Shown: positions 33,319 through 41,177 of the stretch, piece by piece
Layout of the letters: each line of letters opens with the position of its first letter
Position numbering within the stretch: position 1 is the first letter of the stretch
NCBI GenBank assembly: GCA_913060555.1
Contig: CAJXRS010000011.1
Span: forward strand, 1-41,296
Source: an uncultured Gammaproteobacteria bacterium
Lineage (GTDB): Bacteria > Pseudomonadota > Gammaproteobacteria > Pseudomonadales > Porticoccaceae
Reading direction: 5' to 3'
DNA length: 41,296 bases
Position numbers and translations under genes: made by a program
The notes under the pieces: generated by a model
The model's input: the letters and a program-made list of their open reading frames with translations, nothing else
Databases searched by the model: none
What the model was told of the DNA's origin: nothing

Positions 33319-33932
33319 AAGGGCGCCTCCGTGTTGCGGGCGGCGAGTGCCGAATACTTTTGGTGCAGGGCTGTCACCTGGTCGTCGAGGGCCTCCGGTG
33401 GCCCGGAGTTATCGATGCAGTCGTCGGCCCGGGCGCGGCGTTCTGCACGGCTCATCTGGGCGGCCATGATGGCGCGGATCTGTTCCGGGGAATTGCCGTC
33501 GCGGCTGGTGGCGCGCGCCACCTGCACCGCCTCCGGCACGTCCACCACCAGGGTGCGTTGCACCATCCGGTGCTGGCTGCCCTCGAACAGCAGCGGCGAC
33601 TCCAGAATCGCGTAGGGCCCGGGCGCCTCCGCCAGCCGCTGCCGCAGCCACTCGCCGATGCGCGGGTGCAGGAGTTGCTCCAGCCACTGCCGCTCGGCGG
33701 AATCCTCGAACACCAGCTTGCGCAGTGCCGCGCGATCCAGCCCGCCATCGGCCTGGAGCACCGCCGGGCCGAAGTGCTCGGCGATTGCGGCCAGCGCCGG
33801 CGTGCCCGGCTCCACCACCGCGCGCGCCGCCTGGTCGGCATCCACCACCCGGACACCCCGGGCGCGGAAGCGCTCGGCCACCGCGCTCTTGCCACTGCCG
33901 ATGCCGCCCGTGAGTCCCACGATGTACATCAT
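33315..33932 (-). CDS. coaE: Dephospho-CoA kinase
   Basis: Catalyses the last step of coenzyme A synthesis, phosphorylating dephospho-CoA at the 3' hydroxyl, in the cytosol. The 205 residues begin [22 protein letters not shown] with the P-loop GGIGSGKS, followed by VVDADQAAR, the lid-region [14 protein letters not shown] and [27 protein letters not shown] 33932 has GGGAG 7 bases upstream; the next codon is also ATG and may be used. It is co-transcribed with yacG. Confidence 0.96.
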   Translation of the reverse strand: MMYIVGLTGGIGSGKSAVAERFRARGVRVVDADQAARAVVEPGTPALAAIAEHFGPAVLQADGGLDRAALRKLVFEDSAERQWLEQLLHPRIGEWLRQRLAEAPGPYAILESPLLFEGSQHRMVQRTLVVDVPEAVQVARATSRDGNSPEQIRAIMAAQMSRAERRARADDCIDNSGPPEALDDQVTALHQKYSALAARNTEAPL

Positions 33933-34081
33933 TCATCGCTCCCCTGTGCAGGGTCGCCAGTGTAGGCGGTGGGCGCTTTGCGGCCAATGGCCCGGGGGTG
34001 CGGTCCGGCGCCCGCGTTGCCACCGCGAAACCGCCTGTCTATGCTTGCCGGGCGACTCGCCCCACGACCCCAGGCCCGAGC

Positions 34082-34381
34082 ATGAGATTGAATCCAGCAC
34101 AGATCGACGCCATCCGCCGGGTCGTCGGCGAGACATTCGGTGAGCGCGCGCGCGTGTGTCTGTTCGGGTCGCGTGTGGACGACGGTCAACGCGGCGGCGA
34201 CATCGATCTGCTGGTGGAGGTCGATCAGCCGCTGGCCAACCGCGCCGCCGCCGCCAGCCGGCTGACGGCGCAATTGCAGCGCGCCCTCGGTGACCAACGC
34301 ATCGACGTGGTCCTGGTCGATCCCGAGACGCGCCCGCTGCCCATCCACGCGGTGGCGCGCCGCACCGGAGTCGCACTGTGA
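34082..34381 (+). CDS. mntA: MntA-type minimal nucleotidyltransferase antitoxin
   Basis: A 99-residue minimal nucleotidyltransferase with the catalytic signature VCLFGSRVDDGQRGGDIDLLVEVD (GS loop followed by DxD). In MntA/HepT (type VII) systems the MntA enzyme AMPylates the toxin HepT to silence it. The last Asp of the triad is probably in RIDVVLVDPE. The stop overlaps the start of the next gene as GTGA, the usual arrangement of the pair. The ribosome site is weak. The gene symbol reflects family resemblance. Confidence 0.87.
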   Translation: MRLNPAQIDAIRRVVGETFGERARVCLFGSRVDDGQRGGDIDLLVEVDQPLANRAAAASRLTAQLQRALGDQRIDVVLVDPETRPLPIHAVARRTGVAL

Positions 34382-34896
34382 CCCTGGCTGCCGGTGAGTA
34401 CGCACGCTTGCGATTCCTGCTGGAGATCGTGGAGCAGGAGGGCCGCCATCTGCTCGGTACCACGGGGCGCCTGTTCTCCGGGACGATCGATGCCGCCTGG
34501 GTCGAGCGGTTGGCGGAGCGGCCGGAACTGGCCGAGCGCGTGGATGCCTTCGCCGCCCGTTTCGGGCGCATGCAGGACACGCTCGGCGACAAACTGGTGC
34601 CCGAGTTACTGCGGTGCCTGTTGGAAACGCCGGGCGCGGCCCTGGATAACCTCAATCGCGCCGAGAAGCTGGGTTTGCTCGCCTCGGTCAGCGACTGGCT
34701 GGAAGCGCGCAACCTGCGCAATCGTCTGGTGCACGAGTACCTGCGCGACCCGGCCGAGTTTGCCGGCGCCCTCCAGCGAGCCGCCGAACTGGTGCCTCTG
34801 CTGGTGGCCACCTACAACGCCGTCAACGAATTTGCCCGCGTTCGCTTCGGGTCCGATGCGGGCCAGTGGCCGGAGCGGCTCGCCGTGCCGTCGTAG
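34378..34896 (+). CDS. hepT: HepT-like toxin (HEPN RNase family)
   Basis: A 172-residue helical protein of the HEPN superfamily. The RNase motif Rx4-6H appears as RNRLVHEYL near residue 119, preceded by helices with MQDTLGDKLVPELLRCLLE. HepT toxins cleave RNA unless modified by MntA. The protein is longer at the C-terminus than the usual ~140 residues. It starts at GTG 34378 inside the mntA stop. Its stop TAG (34894-34896) lies inside the head (GTAGGG) of the first REP of the following array, so the last codons are right at the repeat boundary. Confidence 0.85.
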   Translation: MTLAAGEYARLRFLLEIVEQEGRHLLGTTGRLFSGTIDAAWVERLAERPELAERVDAFAARFGRMQDTLGDKLVPELLRCLLETPGAALDNLNRAEKLGLLASVSDWLEARNLRNRLVHEYLRDPAEFAGALQRAAELVPLLVATYNAVNEFARVRFGSDAGQWPERLAVPS

Positions 34897-35481
34897 GGTG
34901 GATAAGCCGCAGGCGCATCCACCGAAAGGTTGCGGGACGGTCGGATTCGGCGCCATCGCCGCGGCATGGTGCGAACCCTGTAGGGTGGATAAGCCGCAGG
35001 CGCATCCACCGAAATGTCGCGGGGCGGCCGGATTCGGTGCCATCGCCACGGAATGGCACGAACCCTGTAGGGTGGCTAATCCCCAGGTGCATCCACCAAA
35101 ATGTCGCGGGACGGCCGGATTCGGCGCCATCGCCACGGAATGGCACGAACCCTGTAGGGTGGCTAATCCCCGGGCGCATCCATCAAAATGTCCCGGGTGG
35201 CCGGGCTCGGCGCCATCGCCACCGGATGGCGCGAACCCCGTAGGGTGGATAAGCCGCAGGCGCATCCACCAAAATGCCGCGGGGCGGCCGGATTCGGCGC
35301 CCTCGCCACCGGATGGCACGAACCCCGTAGGGTGGATAAGCCGAAGGCGCATCCACCAAAACGTCGCGGGGCGGCCGGGCTCGGCGCCATCGCCACCGGA
35401 TGGCACGAACCCTGTAGGGTGGATAAGCCGCAGGCGCATCCACCGAAAAGGCTGCGCGGTGGTTCGCCCCCGGGAAACGCC
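34893..35481 (+). repeat. REP array 1: seven copies at ~87-bp period
   Basis: Heads GTAGGGTGG-AA-CC start at 34893, 34980, 35067, 35154, 35240, 35327 and 35414 (spacing 87, one of 86). Each unit is a ~31-bp REP hairpin (GGTGGAT...ATCCACC) plus a ~56-bp conserved spacer with CGGATTCGGCGCCATCGCCAC. Copies 3 and 4 have the variant GGCTAATCCCC head. After the last REP a different 29-base tail (35453-35481) appears. No protein-coding frame is credible here, although several long frames run through the repeats. Confidence 0.95.
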
Positions 35482-35490
35482 AGCGAGGCG

Positions 35491-35889
35491 TCATGTGTAA
35501 AGCGCATCCCGCAGTCCGAGGTGCTCTACGAACGGCTTGAAATCCCTGTCTGCAAACAGCAAGGGAAGGCCATGCTCAATGCAAAAAGAGGCAATGATCA
35601 CATCGGCCGTCTTCCTGATGGTAAGCCCCTTTTTTCGTAATTCACGAAAATTATCCGCGCTTTTGATGGCCATTTTCTTGCCAAGCAATTCGAACAGGGT
35701 CACTTCCTCAAGCAAGCGCCTGGCGGTTCTATAGCCTTTGTCGTGCCTGAAACCCTGGAGAACTTCAGCGAGGATCAAATCGCCTATTGCCACGGCGCGC
35801 ACTCCCAGCACGCCGTCCAGGAAATCGGTTTCCGGGGAATCGTTACCGCTGAAGTAGTCGATCCAGACACTGGAATCAACCAGCATCAT
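35491..35889 (-). CDS. vapC: VapC-type PIN-domain toxin
   Basis: A 132-residue PIN-domain ribonuclease. The four acidic metal ligands are visible: Asp in MLVDSSVWIDYF (residue 5), Glu in LILAEVLQGF, Asp in IRKTADVIIASFC and Asp in LLFADRDFKPF. ATG 35889 overlaps the vapB stop (TGATG), so the pair is coupled. The gene sits between two REP arrays and has lower GC than its surroundings, suggesting a mobile cassette. Confidence 0.93.
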   Translation of the reverse strand: MMLVDSSVWIDYFSGNDSPETDFLDGVLGVRAVAIGDLILAEVLQGFRHDKGYRTARRLLEEVTLFELLGKKMAIKSADNFRELRKKGLTIRKTADVIIASFCIEHGLPLLFADRDFKPFVEHLGLRDALYT

Positions 35890-36080
35890 CAAGCGCTTCT
35901 CATCTCGTCGAGATCACCAGACCACTCCAGCTTGCCCCGGAATCGCTTGATGTCTTCTTGTTTTTTCAGCCTGATCAGCGTCCTCAGACCGAGTTCCACG
36001 GCTTCTTTCTTGGTTTTCAAACCGGTCGCCTTGAGTGCATCGCTCATCAGCTTGTCATCAATCTCGATATTGGTGCGCAT
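35889..36080 (-). CDS. vapB: VapB-type antitoxin
   Basis: A 63-residue protein of the VapB/DUF2191 type: MRTNIEIDDKLMSDALKATGLKTKKEAVELGLRTLIRLKKQED, a ribbon-helix-helix DNA-binding head, followed by a toxin-binding tail (IKRFRGKLEWSGDLDEMR) with the usual W near the end. It both neutralises VapC and represses its own operon. ATG 36080 starts the RHH motif directly; the frame extends upstream but overlaps the operator. GAGGGG lies about 9-14 bases before it. Confidence 0.92.
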   Translation of the reverse strand: MRTNIEIDDKLMSDALKATGLKTKKEAVELGLRTLIRLKKQEDIKRFRGKLEWSGDLDEMRSA

Positions 36081-36107
36081 GGTATTCAGCCCCTCCGCAG
36101 GTTGCCG

Positions 36108-36151
36108 ATGTGTATGAAATGAAGTATGTATACACATGGCGAGCGCGTCAA
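36108..36151 (-). promoter_or_regulatory. vapBC promoter and inverted-repeat operator
   Basis: Minus strand: -35 TTGACG (36151-36146), 17 bases, -10 CATACT (36128-36123). ATGTGTAT (36108-36115) and ATACACAT (36130-36137) form a perfect 8-bp inverted repeat with a 14-base spacer that embraces the -10, as expected for autorepression by VapB. Confidence 0.7.
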
Positions 36152-36157
36152 CCGGCC

Positions 36158-36464
36158 GTGGGGCGGATCAGCCGCAGGCGCATCCACCAAAATATCGCGG
36201 GGCGGCCGGATTCGGCGCCATCGCCACGGAATGGCACGAACCCTGTAGGGTGGATAAGCCGAAGGCGCATCCACCAAAATATCGCGGAGCAGCGGGATTC
36301 GGCGCCATCGCCACGGAATGGCGCGAACCCTGTAGGGTGGATAAGCCGCAGGCGCATCCACCAAAAAGGTTGCGCGGTGGTTCGCCCCCGGGAAACGCCG
36401 GATGCGCCATCGCCACGGAATGGCGCGAACCTCGTAGGGTGGCTAATCCCCGGGCGCATCCACC
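36158..36464 (+). repeat. REP array 2: four copies
   Basis: Heads start at 36158, 36245, 36332 (87-bp spacing, same spacer as array 1) and 36434. The first copy is degenerate (GTGGGGCGGATCAGCC). After the third REP the 29-base sequence 36371-36399 is identical to the tail of array 1 (35453-35481). The last copy has the GGCTAATCCCC variant. Confidence 0.95.
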
Positions 36465-36582
36465 AAGAGTTGAAGGACGGTTTTCCGGGGCGGCCAACGG
36501 TTGTTTTTCTGGTATGAATGGCGCATTGCTGTGAATTACCGCGACGGTTGACAAACATCGTCACCTGGCGCGGCTTAAGGTC

Positions 36583-36598
36583 ATGTGATCTGCATCAC
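36583..36598. promoter_or_regulatory. Perfect CRP/Vfr-type site upstream of the pilin gene
   Basis: TGTGA-TCTGCA-TCACA is an exact match to the CRP consensus half-sites with the correct six-base spacer. Its centre is about 75 bases upstream of the predicted sigma-54 start of the pilin gene. Confidence 0.75.
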
Positions 36599-36638
36599 AT
36601 TTTTCCACAACCCATTGAATCACAAGAATAAAAAATGT

Positions 36639-36654
36639 TGGCATCCTATTTGTA
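36639..36654 (+). promoter_or_regulatory. Sigma-54 promoter of the pilin gene
   Basis: TGGCAT-CCTAT-TTGTA matches TGGCAC-N5-TTGCA at nine of eleven positions, with GG and G of the -12 element correctly spaced. The predicted start lies about 75 bases before the ATG. Pilin genes are classically sigma-54/PilR dependent. Confidence 0.7.
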
Positions 36655-36738
36655 TGGAGCCTCGAGCCCGCGTTGCGCCAGAGCGCTTGGCGGCCCATCA
36701 AAACGCGTTGCTTTTGAATCCATTGAAGGAGCATGAAC

Positions 36739-37233
36739 ATGCAACAACACGACAAGCAAAAGGGTTTTACCCTGATCGAACTGATGATCGTGGTCGCGAT
36801 CATCGGCATCCTGGCCGCGGTGGCCCTGCCCCTGTACCAGGACTATGTGGCCCGTTCGCAGGTCTCTGAAGCAGTGGCTCAGGCCGGTGCCGTGAAGGTC
36901 TCGATCAGCGAATTCGCCATGACCCAGGGCGAGTGTCCGACCGACAGCATCTATCGCAACAGCGCGGGCGGCCGCTATACGGCGAATGCGACTCACAAAG
37001 GTTGCGCCATCGAACTCACCATGCGCAACTCCTCGCCGGTTTCCGGTAAGGTTCGGAACGCCATCTTCGCTTTTGCCCCGGCCAACTCTGCAGGCACGGT
37101 TTTGAGCAATATCGCTGCCGGCAACTCGATCGGTTCCATTGCCAACTGGGCGTGCTACGGTTTGAACGAAGGCGTCACCGGCATCACTCCCAGTATGGAG
37201 ATCAAATACCTGCCCTCCGGCTGCCGTCCGTAA
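36739..37233 (+). CDS. pilA: Type IV major pilin
   Basis: A 164-residue prepilin. The short leader MQQHDKQKG is cut by prepilin peptidase before Phe in [35 protein letters not shown], with the essential Glu at +5. The mature protein has four Cys ([26 protein letters not shown]), so two disulfides are likely, the last forming the C-terminal D-loop. ATG 36739 was chosen over ATG 36733 because AAGGAG lies 7 bases from it. It stands alone between regulatory sites and a terminator. Assembly genes (pilBCD) are not in the window. Confidence 0.96.
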   Translation: MQQHDKQKGFTLIELMIVVAIIGILAAVALPLYQDYVARSQVSEAVAQAGAVKVSISEFAMTQGECPTDSIYRNSAGGRYTANATHKGCAIELTMRNSSPVSGKVRNAIFAFAPANSAGTVLSNIAAGNSIGSIANWACYGLNEGVTGITPSMEIKYLPSGCRP

Positions 37234-37274
37234 GGGCAGCGCCGGTAATCTGCCGGAGCCATCCGGCAAGCGCG

Positions 37275-37305
37275 CAACGGGGGCTGTGCCCCCGTTGCCG
37301 TTTTT
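37275..37305 (+). terminator. Intrinsic terminator of pilA
   Basis: A perfect 10-bp stem (37275-37284 with 37288-37297) with a 3-base loop, followed three bases later by five T. It lies about 40 bases after the pilin stop. Confidence 0.93.
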
Positions 37306-37406
37306 GCAGGACCTGATGCAATGCCAAGGGTTTTACGACGGGTTATGCTCGCCTAGCGGCATAGCGCCGTTGAACCACTGATCTGCCAGCCAGACGCGAG
37401 GATCCC

Positions 37407-39485
37407 ATGGCCGGCCATGCCCCCCGTTTCTTCCCTTTCTATCTGAGCCTCTCGCTGCTGCTGCTGGTGTTGCTGCTGGCGCGGCTGGTGGCGCCCTTCC
37501 AGGGCGGCCTCAGTATGGAGCCCCATGTCGAGCGGCTGGTGGGCGGCGTGCTGGCGAGCCCCGGCTTCTGGGCCGACGCCGCGCTGTTTGCCCTGGGCCT
37601 GCTGACCGTGCATATCGCTTTCGCGGCCGGCCTGTGGCTGGCCAGCGCCGGCTGGCTGGCGGCCCTGGATGCACCCAGGCGCACCCTGCGGCTGATCCAG
37701 CTGTTGCTGGTGGCGCTGGCGCTGCTGGCGGTATTCATCCTCAATACCCGCTGGTTTCCGCTGGTGCCCAGTGCCTTTCTGCGCCGCGCCCCCGGCCTGG
37801 TGGAGGGGCCGGTGCTGATGGCCATCGGCGGGTTGTTTGCCGTATCCCTGCTGGTCAGCCTGGCCTGCTGGGCGCGGCGGCGGGGGGCATGGCTGGCGCC
37901 CGCGGCGGTGGGCCTGGGCCTGGCGGCCATCGCCGCCCTGGGGCTGTGGACGCCGCCGGCCACGGGCGGCGGGGCGGTCGGCTCCCGGGACCCGACCAAA
38001 CCCAATATCCTGCTGATTGGCGTGGATTCCCTGCGCCCGGACGAGACCGGCTTGGTCAACGGCCACAGCCGCCTCACCCCCAATATCGATGCCTTCCTGC
38101 GCGAGGCGCGGCTGTTCGACACCGCCTACACGCCGCTGGGCCGCACCTTCGGCGGTTGGATGGCGGCCCTCACCGGCCGTGAGCCCATCAACAGCGGCGC
38201 CCGCGAGAACCTGATCGGCAACGACCGGGTCAGCCGCGACGCCACCCTGGGCCACTGGCTGCAAGCGCTGGGCTACCGCTCGGTACTGGCCATGGACGAG
38301 CGCCATTTCAGCGCCGTCGACGAGAGCTTCGGGTTCGACGCCGTGGTAGGGCCAAAGCATGGCGTGCTCGACCTGCTGATCAGCTACTTCGACCATCCGC
38401 TGGTCAACCTGGTCTCCCACCGCCCCATCGCCGAGCACCTGTTTCCCTACCTGTACCTGAACCGCGGCCGGCCCTACAACTACGACCCGCAGGCCTACAC
38501 AGACGCGGTGCTGGCGGAACTGGCCGAGGGCGGCGAGCAGCCGCTGTTCCTGGCGCTGCACTTCCTGCTGCCCCACTACCCCTATGTCTCCAATGCGGTC
38601 GATGAGCTGGATGACATGGAGTTCCATCCCCAGGGTGACCGCCGCTATCACTACTTCTACCGCATGCTGCTCAAGCAGGCCGACCGCCAGTTCGGCGACC
38701 TGATGGCCGGGCTGGCGGAACAGGGCCTGCTCGACAACACCCTGGTGGTGCTGCTCTCCGACCACGGCGACAGCTTCCTGCTGGAAAGGGATATTGCCCA
38801 GCCCGGTACCGATTCCGAAATCGTGGTGGAGACCAATACGATCGGCCACGGCACCAATGTGCTCAGCCAGGGGCAATATCGGGTGATGCTGGCGCTGCGC
38901 GGCTACGGCCTGCGCGGGGAGGGCGCCGGCCGGGTCGCGGTGCTGCCGGCGCGTAATCCGCAGACGGTATCGCTGATCGACATCGCCCCCACGGTCGCCG
39001 ACCTGCTGACCGGGGCCGGCGCCCTGACCGCGCCCTGGCCGGGCATGGACGGCCATTCGCTGCTCGGCCCCATACCGCCGGAGCGGGGTATCTACCTGGA
39101 ATCCGCGCTCACCTCCATGGCGCTGATGCAGAGTGACATCGACGAGCGGCAGCTGCTCTCGGAAACCGCGCGCTACTACATGGTGAACGCCGCCGGCAAG
39201 GTAGTGATGCGCCCGGATCTGATCGACGCCACCATCGCCACCAAGTTGCGCGCCGTGGTGCGCGGGCACTGGTTGCTGAGCATGTCGCCGGTGCTCAAGG
39301 ACGAGTTGATTCTGCTCGATACCGCGGAAATGGTGTGGTGGCCGGCCACCGAGGCGCCGGAAGACGCGCCCTGGAAGGCGATGCTCGGCGACATGTGCCG
39401 CCATTACGACGGCGACCCGGGGTTCGATCATTACGGCCTGTGCGGGCGGTTGTTGGCCGCGGCGCCGGTTGCCAACAACCCGTAG
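37407..39485 (+). CDS. Membrane-bound sulfatase-like hydrolase (LtaS/EptA-type)
   Basis: A 692-residue inner-membrane protein of the alkaline phosphatase superfamily. Residues 1-190 contain about five helices; the rest is a periplasmic catalytic domain. It opens NILLIGVDSLRPDETG (metal Asp), has TPLGRTFGGWMAALTGREP, where the Thr of GRTF is the likely nucleophile, and ends the metal site with VVLLSDHGDSFLLE and NTIGHGTNVLSQGQYRV. Relatives transfer phosphoglycerol or phosphoethanolamine or cleave sulfate esters; the substrate is not evident. GAGG precedes ATG 37407. Its stop TAG (39483-39485) lies in a REP-like GTAGGATAAG. Confidence 0.88.
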   Translation: MAGHAPRFFPFYLSLSLLLLVLLLARLVAPFQGGLSMEPHVERLVGGVLASPGFWADAALFALGLLTVHIAFAAGLWLASAGWLAALDAPRRTLRLIQLLLVALALLAVFILNTRWFPLVPSAFLRRAPGLVEGPVLMAIGGLFAVSLLVSLACWARRRGAWLAPAAVGLGLAAIAALGLWTPPATGGGAVGSRDPTKPNILLIGVDSLRPDETGLVNGHSRLTPNIDAFLREARLFDTAYTPLGRTFGGWMAALTGREPINSGARENLIGNDRVSRDATLGHWLQALGYRSVLAMDERHFSAVDESFGFDAVVGPKHGVLDLLISYFDHPLVNLVSHRPIAEHLFPYLYLNRGRPYNYDPQAYTDAVLAELAEGGEQPLFLALHFLLPHYPYVSNAVDELDDMEFHPQGDRRYHYFYRMLLKQADRQFGDLMAGLAEQGLLDNTLVVLLSDHGDSFLLERDIAQPGTDSEIVVETNTIGHGTNVLSQGQYRVMLALRGYGLRGEGAGRVAVLPARNPQTVSLIDIAPTVADLLTGAGALTAPWPGMDGHSLLGPIPPERGIYLESALTSMALMQSDIDERQLLSETARYYMVNAAGKVVMRPDLIDATIATKLRAVVRGHWLLSMSPVLKDELILLDTAEMVWWPATEAPEDAPWKAMLGDMCRHYDGDPGFDHYGLCGRLLAAAPVANNP

Positions 39486-39500
39486 GATAAGGGTGCCGGG

Positions 39501-39640
39501 AGGGTAAGCGCAGCGCATCCGCTGCCACGGCGCCGGTGGCTGCTGCCGCCTTCGGTGGATGCGCCTGCGGCTTATCCACCCTACGAGGTGGCGGGCCGTT
39601 GTAGGTTGTTGCAGGCCGGAAGCGACGGGCGCATCCGGCA
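39501..39640. repeat. REP elements between sulfatase and GT2 genes
   Basis: A clean class A element at 39554-39584 is flanked by two degenerate class B-like copies (about 39502-39530 and 39600-39639, the latter ending GCGCATCCGGC). Nothing else is recognisable in the 190-base gap. Confidence 0.8.
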
Positions 39641-39675
39641 AAATATCCGCCGAACGCACTCGACGAAGGACCGCC

Positions 39676-40626
39676 ATGAAACTGATCATCCAGATCCCCT
39701 GCTACAACGAGGCCGAGGCCCTGCCCGTCACGCTCGCCGCATTGCCGCGCGCGGTCGAGGGTTTCGACACCGTGGAATGGCTGGTGATAGACGACGGCAG
39801 CACCGACGGCACGGCGGAGGTAGCCCGCGCCCACGGCGTCGACCACGTCGTCCGCCATCCCCACAACCAGGGCCTGGCGCGCGGCTTCATGACCGGCCTC
39901 GACGCCTGTCTGGCGCGCGGCGCCGATGTCATCGTCAACACCGACGCCGACAACCAGTACAACGCCGACGACATTCCCCTGCTCACCGCGCCCATCCTGG
40001 CCGGTACCGCGGAAATCGTGATCGGCGCGCGGCCGATCGCGGCCATCGAGCACTTCTCGCCGGCCAAGAAATTCCTCCAGCGCCTGGGCAGCCGGGTGGT
40101 GCGCATGGCCAGCAAGTCCAACGTCCCAGATGCGCCCAGCGGCTTCCGCGCCTGGTCGCGGCAGGCCGCGCAATGGATGATGGTGTTCAACGACTACACC
40201 TACACCCTGGAAACCATCATCCAGGCCGGGCAGCGCAACATGGCCGTCGCCTCGGTGCCCATTCGTGTCAACGGCGAACTGCGCCCCTCGCGGCTGGTGA
40301 AGAGCATTCCCTCTTACATCCGCCGCAGCATCGTCACCATCATCCGCATCTTCGTCATCTACCGGCCGTTCCGCTTCTTCGGCACCATCGGCCTGCTGCT
40401 GTTCGGCACCGGCTGCCTGCTCGGTTTGCGGTTTCTGTATTACTACCTGTCCGGCGACGGCGACGGCCACCTGCAATCGGTCATCCTCGCCGGCGCCCTG
40501 CTCACCATCGGCTTCCAGAGCATTCTGATTGCCTTCGTTGCCGACCTGCAGGCCGCCAACCGCAAGCTGCTGGAGGAGATCCGCTTCCGGGCCCGGCAAA
40601 CCACGCTGGACCGGGATCAGTCGTAG
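39676..40626 (+). CDS. Family 2 glycosyltransferase, DPM1/GtrB-like
   Basis: A 316-residue GT-A fold enzyme: IIQIPCYNEAEALPVTLAALP, the nucleotide-sugar site WLVIDDGSTDGTAEVARAHG, and the metal motif NTDADNQYNADDIPLL. Two C-terminal membrane helices (FFGTIGLLLFGTGCLLGLRFLYYYL and SVILAGALLTIGFQSILIAFVADL) anchor it, as in polyprenyl-phosphate sugar transferases. It probably loads a sugar on a lipid carrier at the inner membrane. GAAGGA lies 5 bases before the ATG. The stop TAG (40624-40626) again lies in a REP head (TCGTAGGGC). The preceding sulfatase-like gene suggests a surface-modification cluster. Confidence 0.92.
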   Translation: MKLIIQIPCYNEAEALPVTLAALPRAVEGFDTVEWLVIDDGSTDGTAEVARAHGVDHVVRHPHNQGLARGFMTGLDACLARGADVIVNTDADNQYNADDIPLLTAPILAGTAEIVIGARPIAAIEHFSPAKKFLQRLGSRVVRMASKSNVPDAPSGFRAWSRQAAQWMMVFNDYTYTLETIIQAGQRNMAVASVPIRVNGELRPSRLVKSIPSYIRRSIVTIIRIFVIYRPFRFFGTIGLLLFGTGCLLGLRFLYYYLSGDGDGHLQSVILAGALLTIGFQSILIAFVADLQAANRKLLEEIRFRARQTTLDRDQS

Positions 40627-40672
40627 GGCGCGGATGCCTCTCAGGCTCGATAAGCGCAGCGCATCCGGCGCG
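40622..40672 (+). repeat. Degenerate REP element after the GT2 gene
   Basis: The head GTAGGGCGCGGATGCC is followed by a second palindromic part CGATAAGCGCAGCGCATCCGGCG. The element overlaps the GT2 stop codon and ends about 25 bases before the next gene's start. Confidence 0.7.
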
Positions 40673-40697
40673 ATATCAAAAGACAGGAGACGATCGC

Positions 40698-41177
40698 TTG
40701 ACCAGAAAGAACGGGTACCGGGCACGGCGGGCGTTGTTGATCGCCGCGCTGATTTTCTATCCGATTGTGGCCCTTACCGGACCACGCCAGGGAAGAGCCG
40801 AGTTCTACCCATTCTTCTCCTGGAATCTTTTTTCCAGATCGACCGATAAAGTGGGCGATGCGGTTGTCGTCGTCCACGAAATCGACGGCGAGCAGTTTCC
40901 CGATCCCGCGCTGTTCTTCGATCTTGGCGACTACTTTTCTGCTGCGAAACGGCAAGATATCCGCCTCGGAAAGATGTTGGACAACCTTGTCGCCGCGGAA
41001 GTCTCGGGGAACCGAGCATTGAGCGACAAGCTGTCCCAGGTAATCGAAAACACCTATCTCGCGGAAGCCAGGCAGGCGAAATACGCTGTTGCAGTGATCT
41101 ACTATCACCCGATCATAAGATATAAGACGGGAAGGATTGAGCATATGGTGATCGTGAAACAGGGAGAAAAAGGCTAG
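40698..41177 (+). CDS. Membrane-anchored protein of unknown function
   Basis: A 159-residue protein. The start is TTG 40698, with AGGAGA 7 bases upstream; no ATG gives the N-terminus. A basic end (LTRKNGYRARR) and one hydrophobic helix (ALLIAALIFYPIVALTG) anchor a domain that begins RAEFYPFFSWNLFSRSTDKVGDAVVVVHEIDG. The aromatic PFFSWNLFS motif occurs in proteins found next to HTTM-type membrane proteins, in my recollection. The remaining part is mixed alpha/beta with no Cys. It follows the GT2 gene by 71 bases and may belong to the same cluster. No enzymatic motif is visible. Confidence 0.75.
   Translation: MTRKNGYRARRALLIAALIFYPIVALTGPRQGRAEFYPFFSWNLFSRSTDKVGDAVVVVHEIDGEQFPDPALFFDLGDYFSAAKRQDIRLGKMLDNLVAAEVSGNRALSDKLSQVIENTYLAEARQAKYAVAVIYYHPIIRYKTGRIEHMVIVKQGEKG

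Noticed and set aside
34394-35640. Several long frames with PPYRV/GWISRRRIHQ-type repeats across the REP arrays
   Set aside because: They arise because the 87-bp unit (29 codons) lacks stops in several frames on both strands; the repeats are palindromic DNA elements, not protein repeats.
34893-36464. CRISPR array
   Set aside because: The units repeat both hairpin and spacer; spacers are not unique and no cas genes are near.
36547-36552. TTGACA as -35 of a sigma-70 promoter for pilA
   Set aside because: No -10 hexamer at 16-18 bases; the sigma-54 element nearer the gene is a better explanation.
37353-39689. Long minus-strand frame opposite the sulfatase-like gene
   Set aside because: Antisense of a GC-rich gene; Gln/His/Arg-rich low-complexity composition is typical of such shadows.
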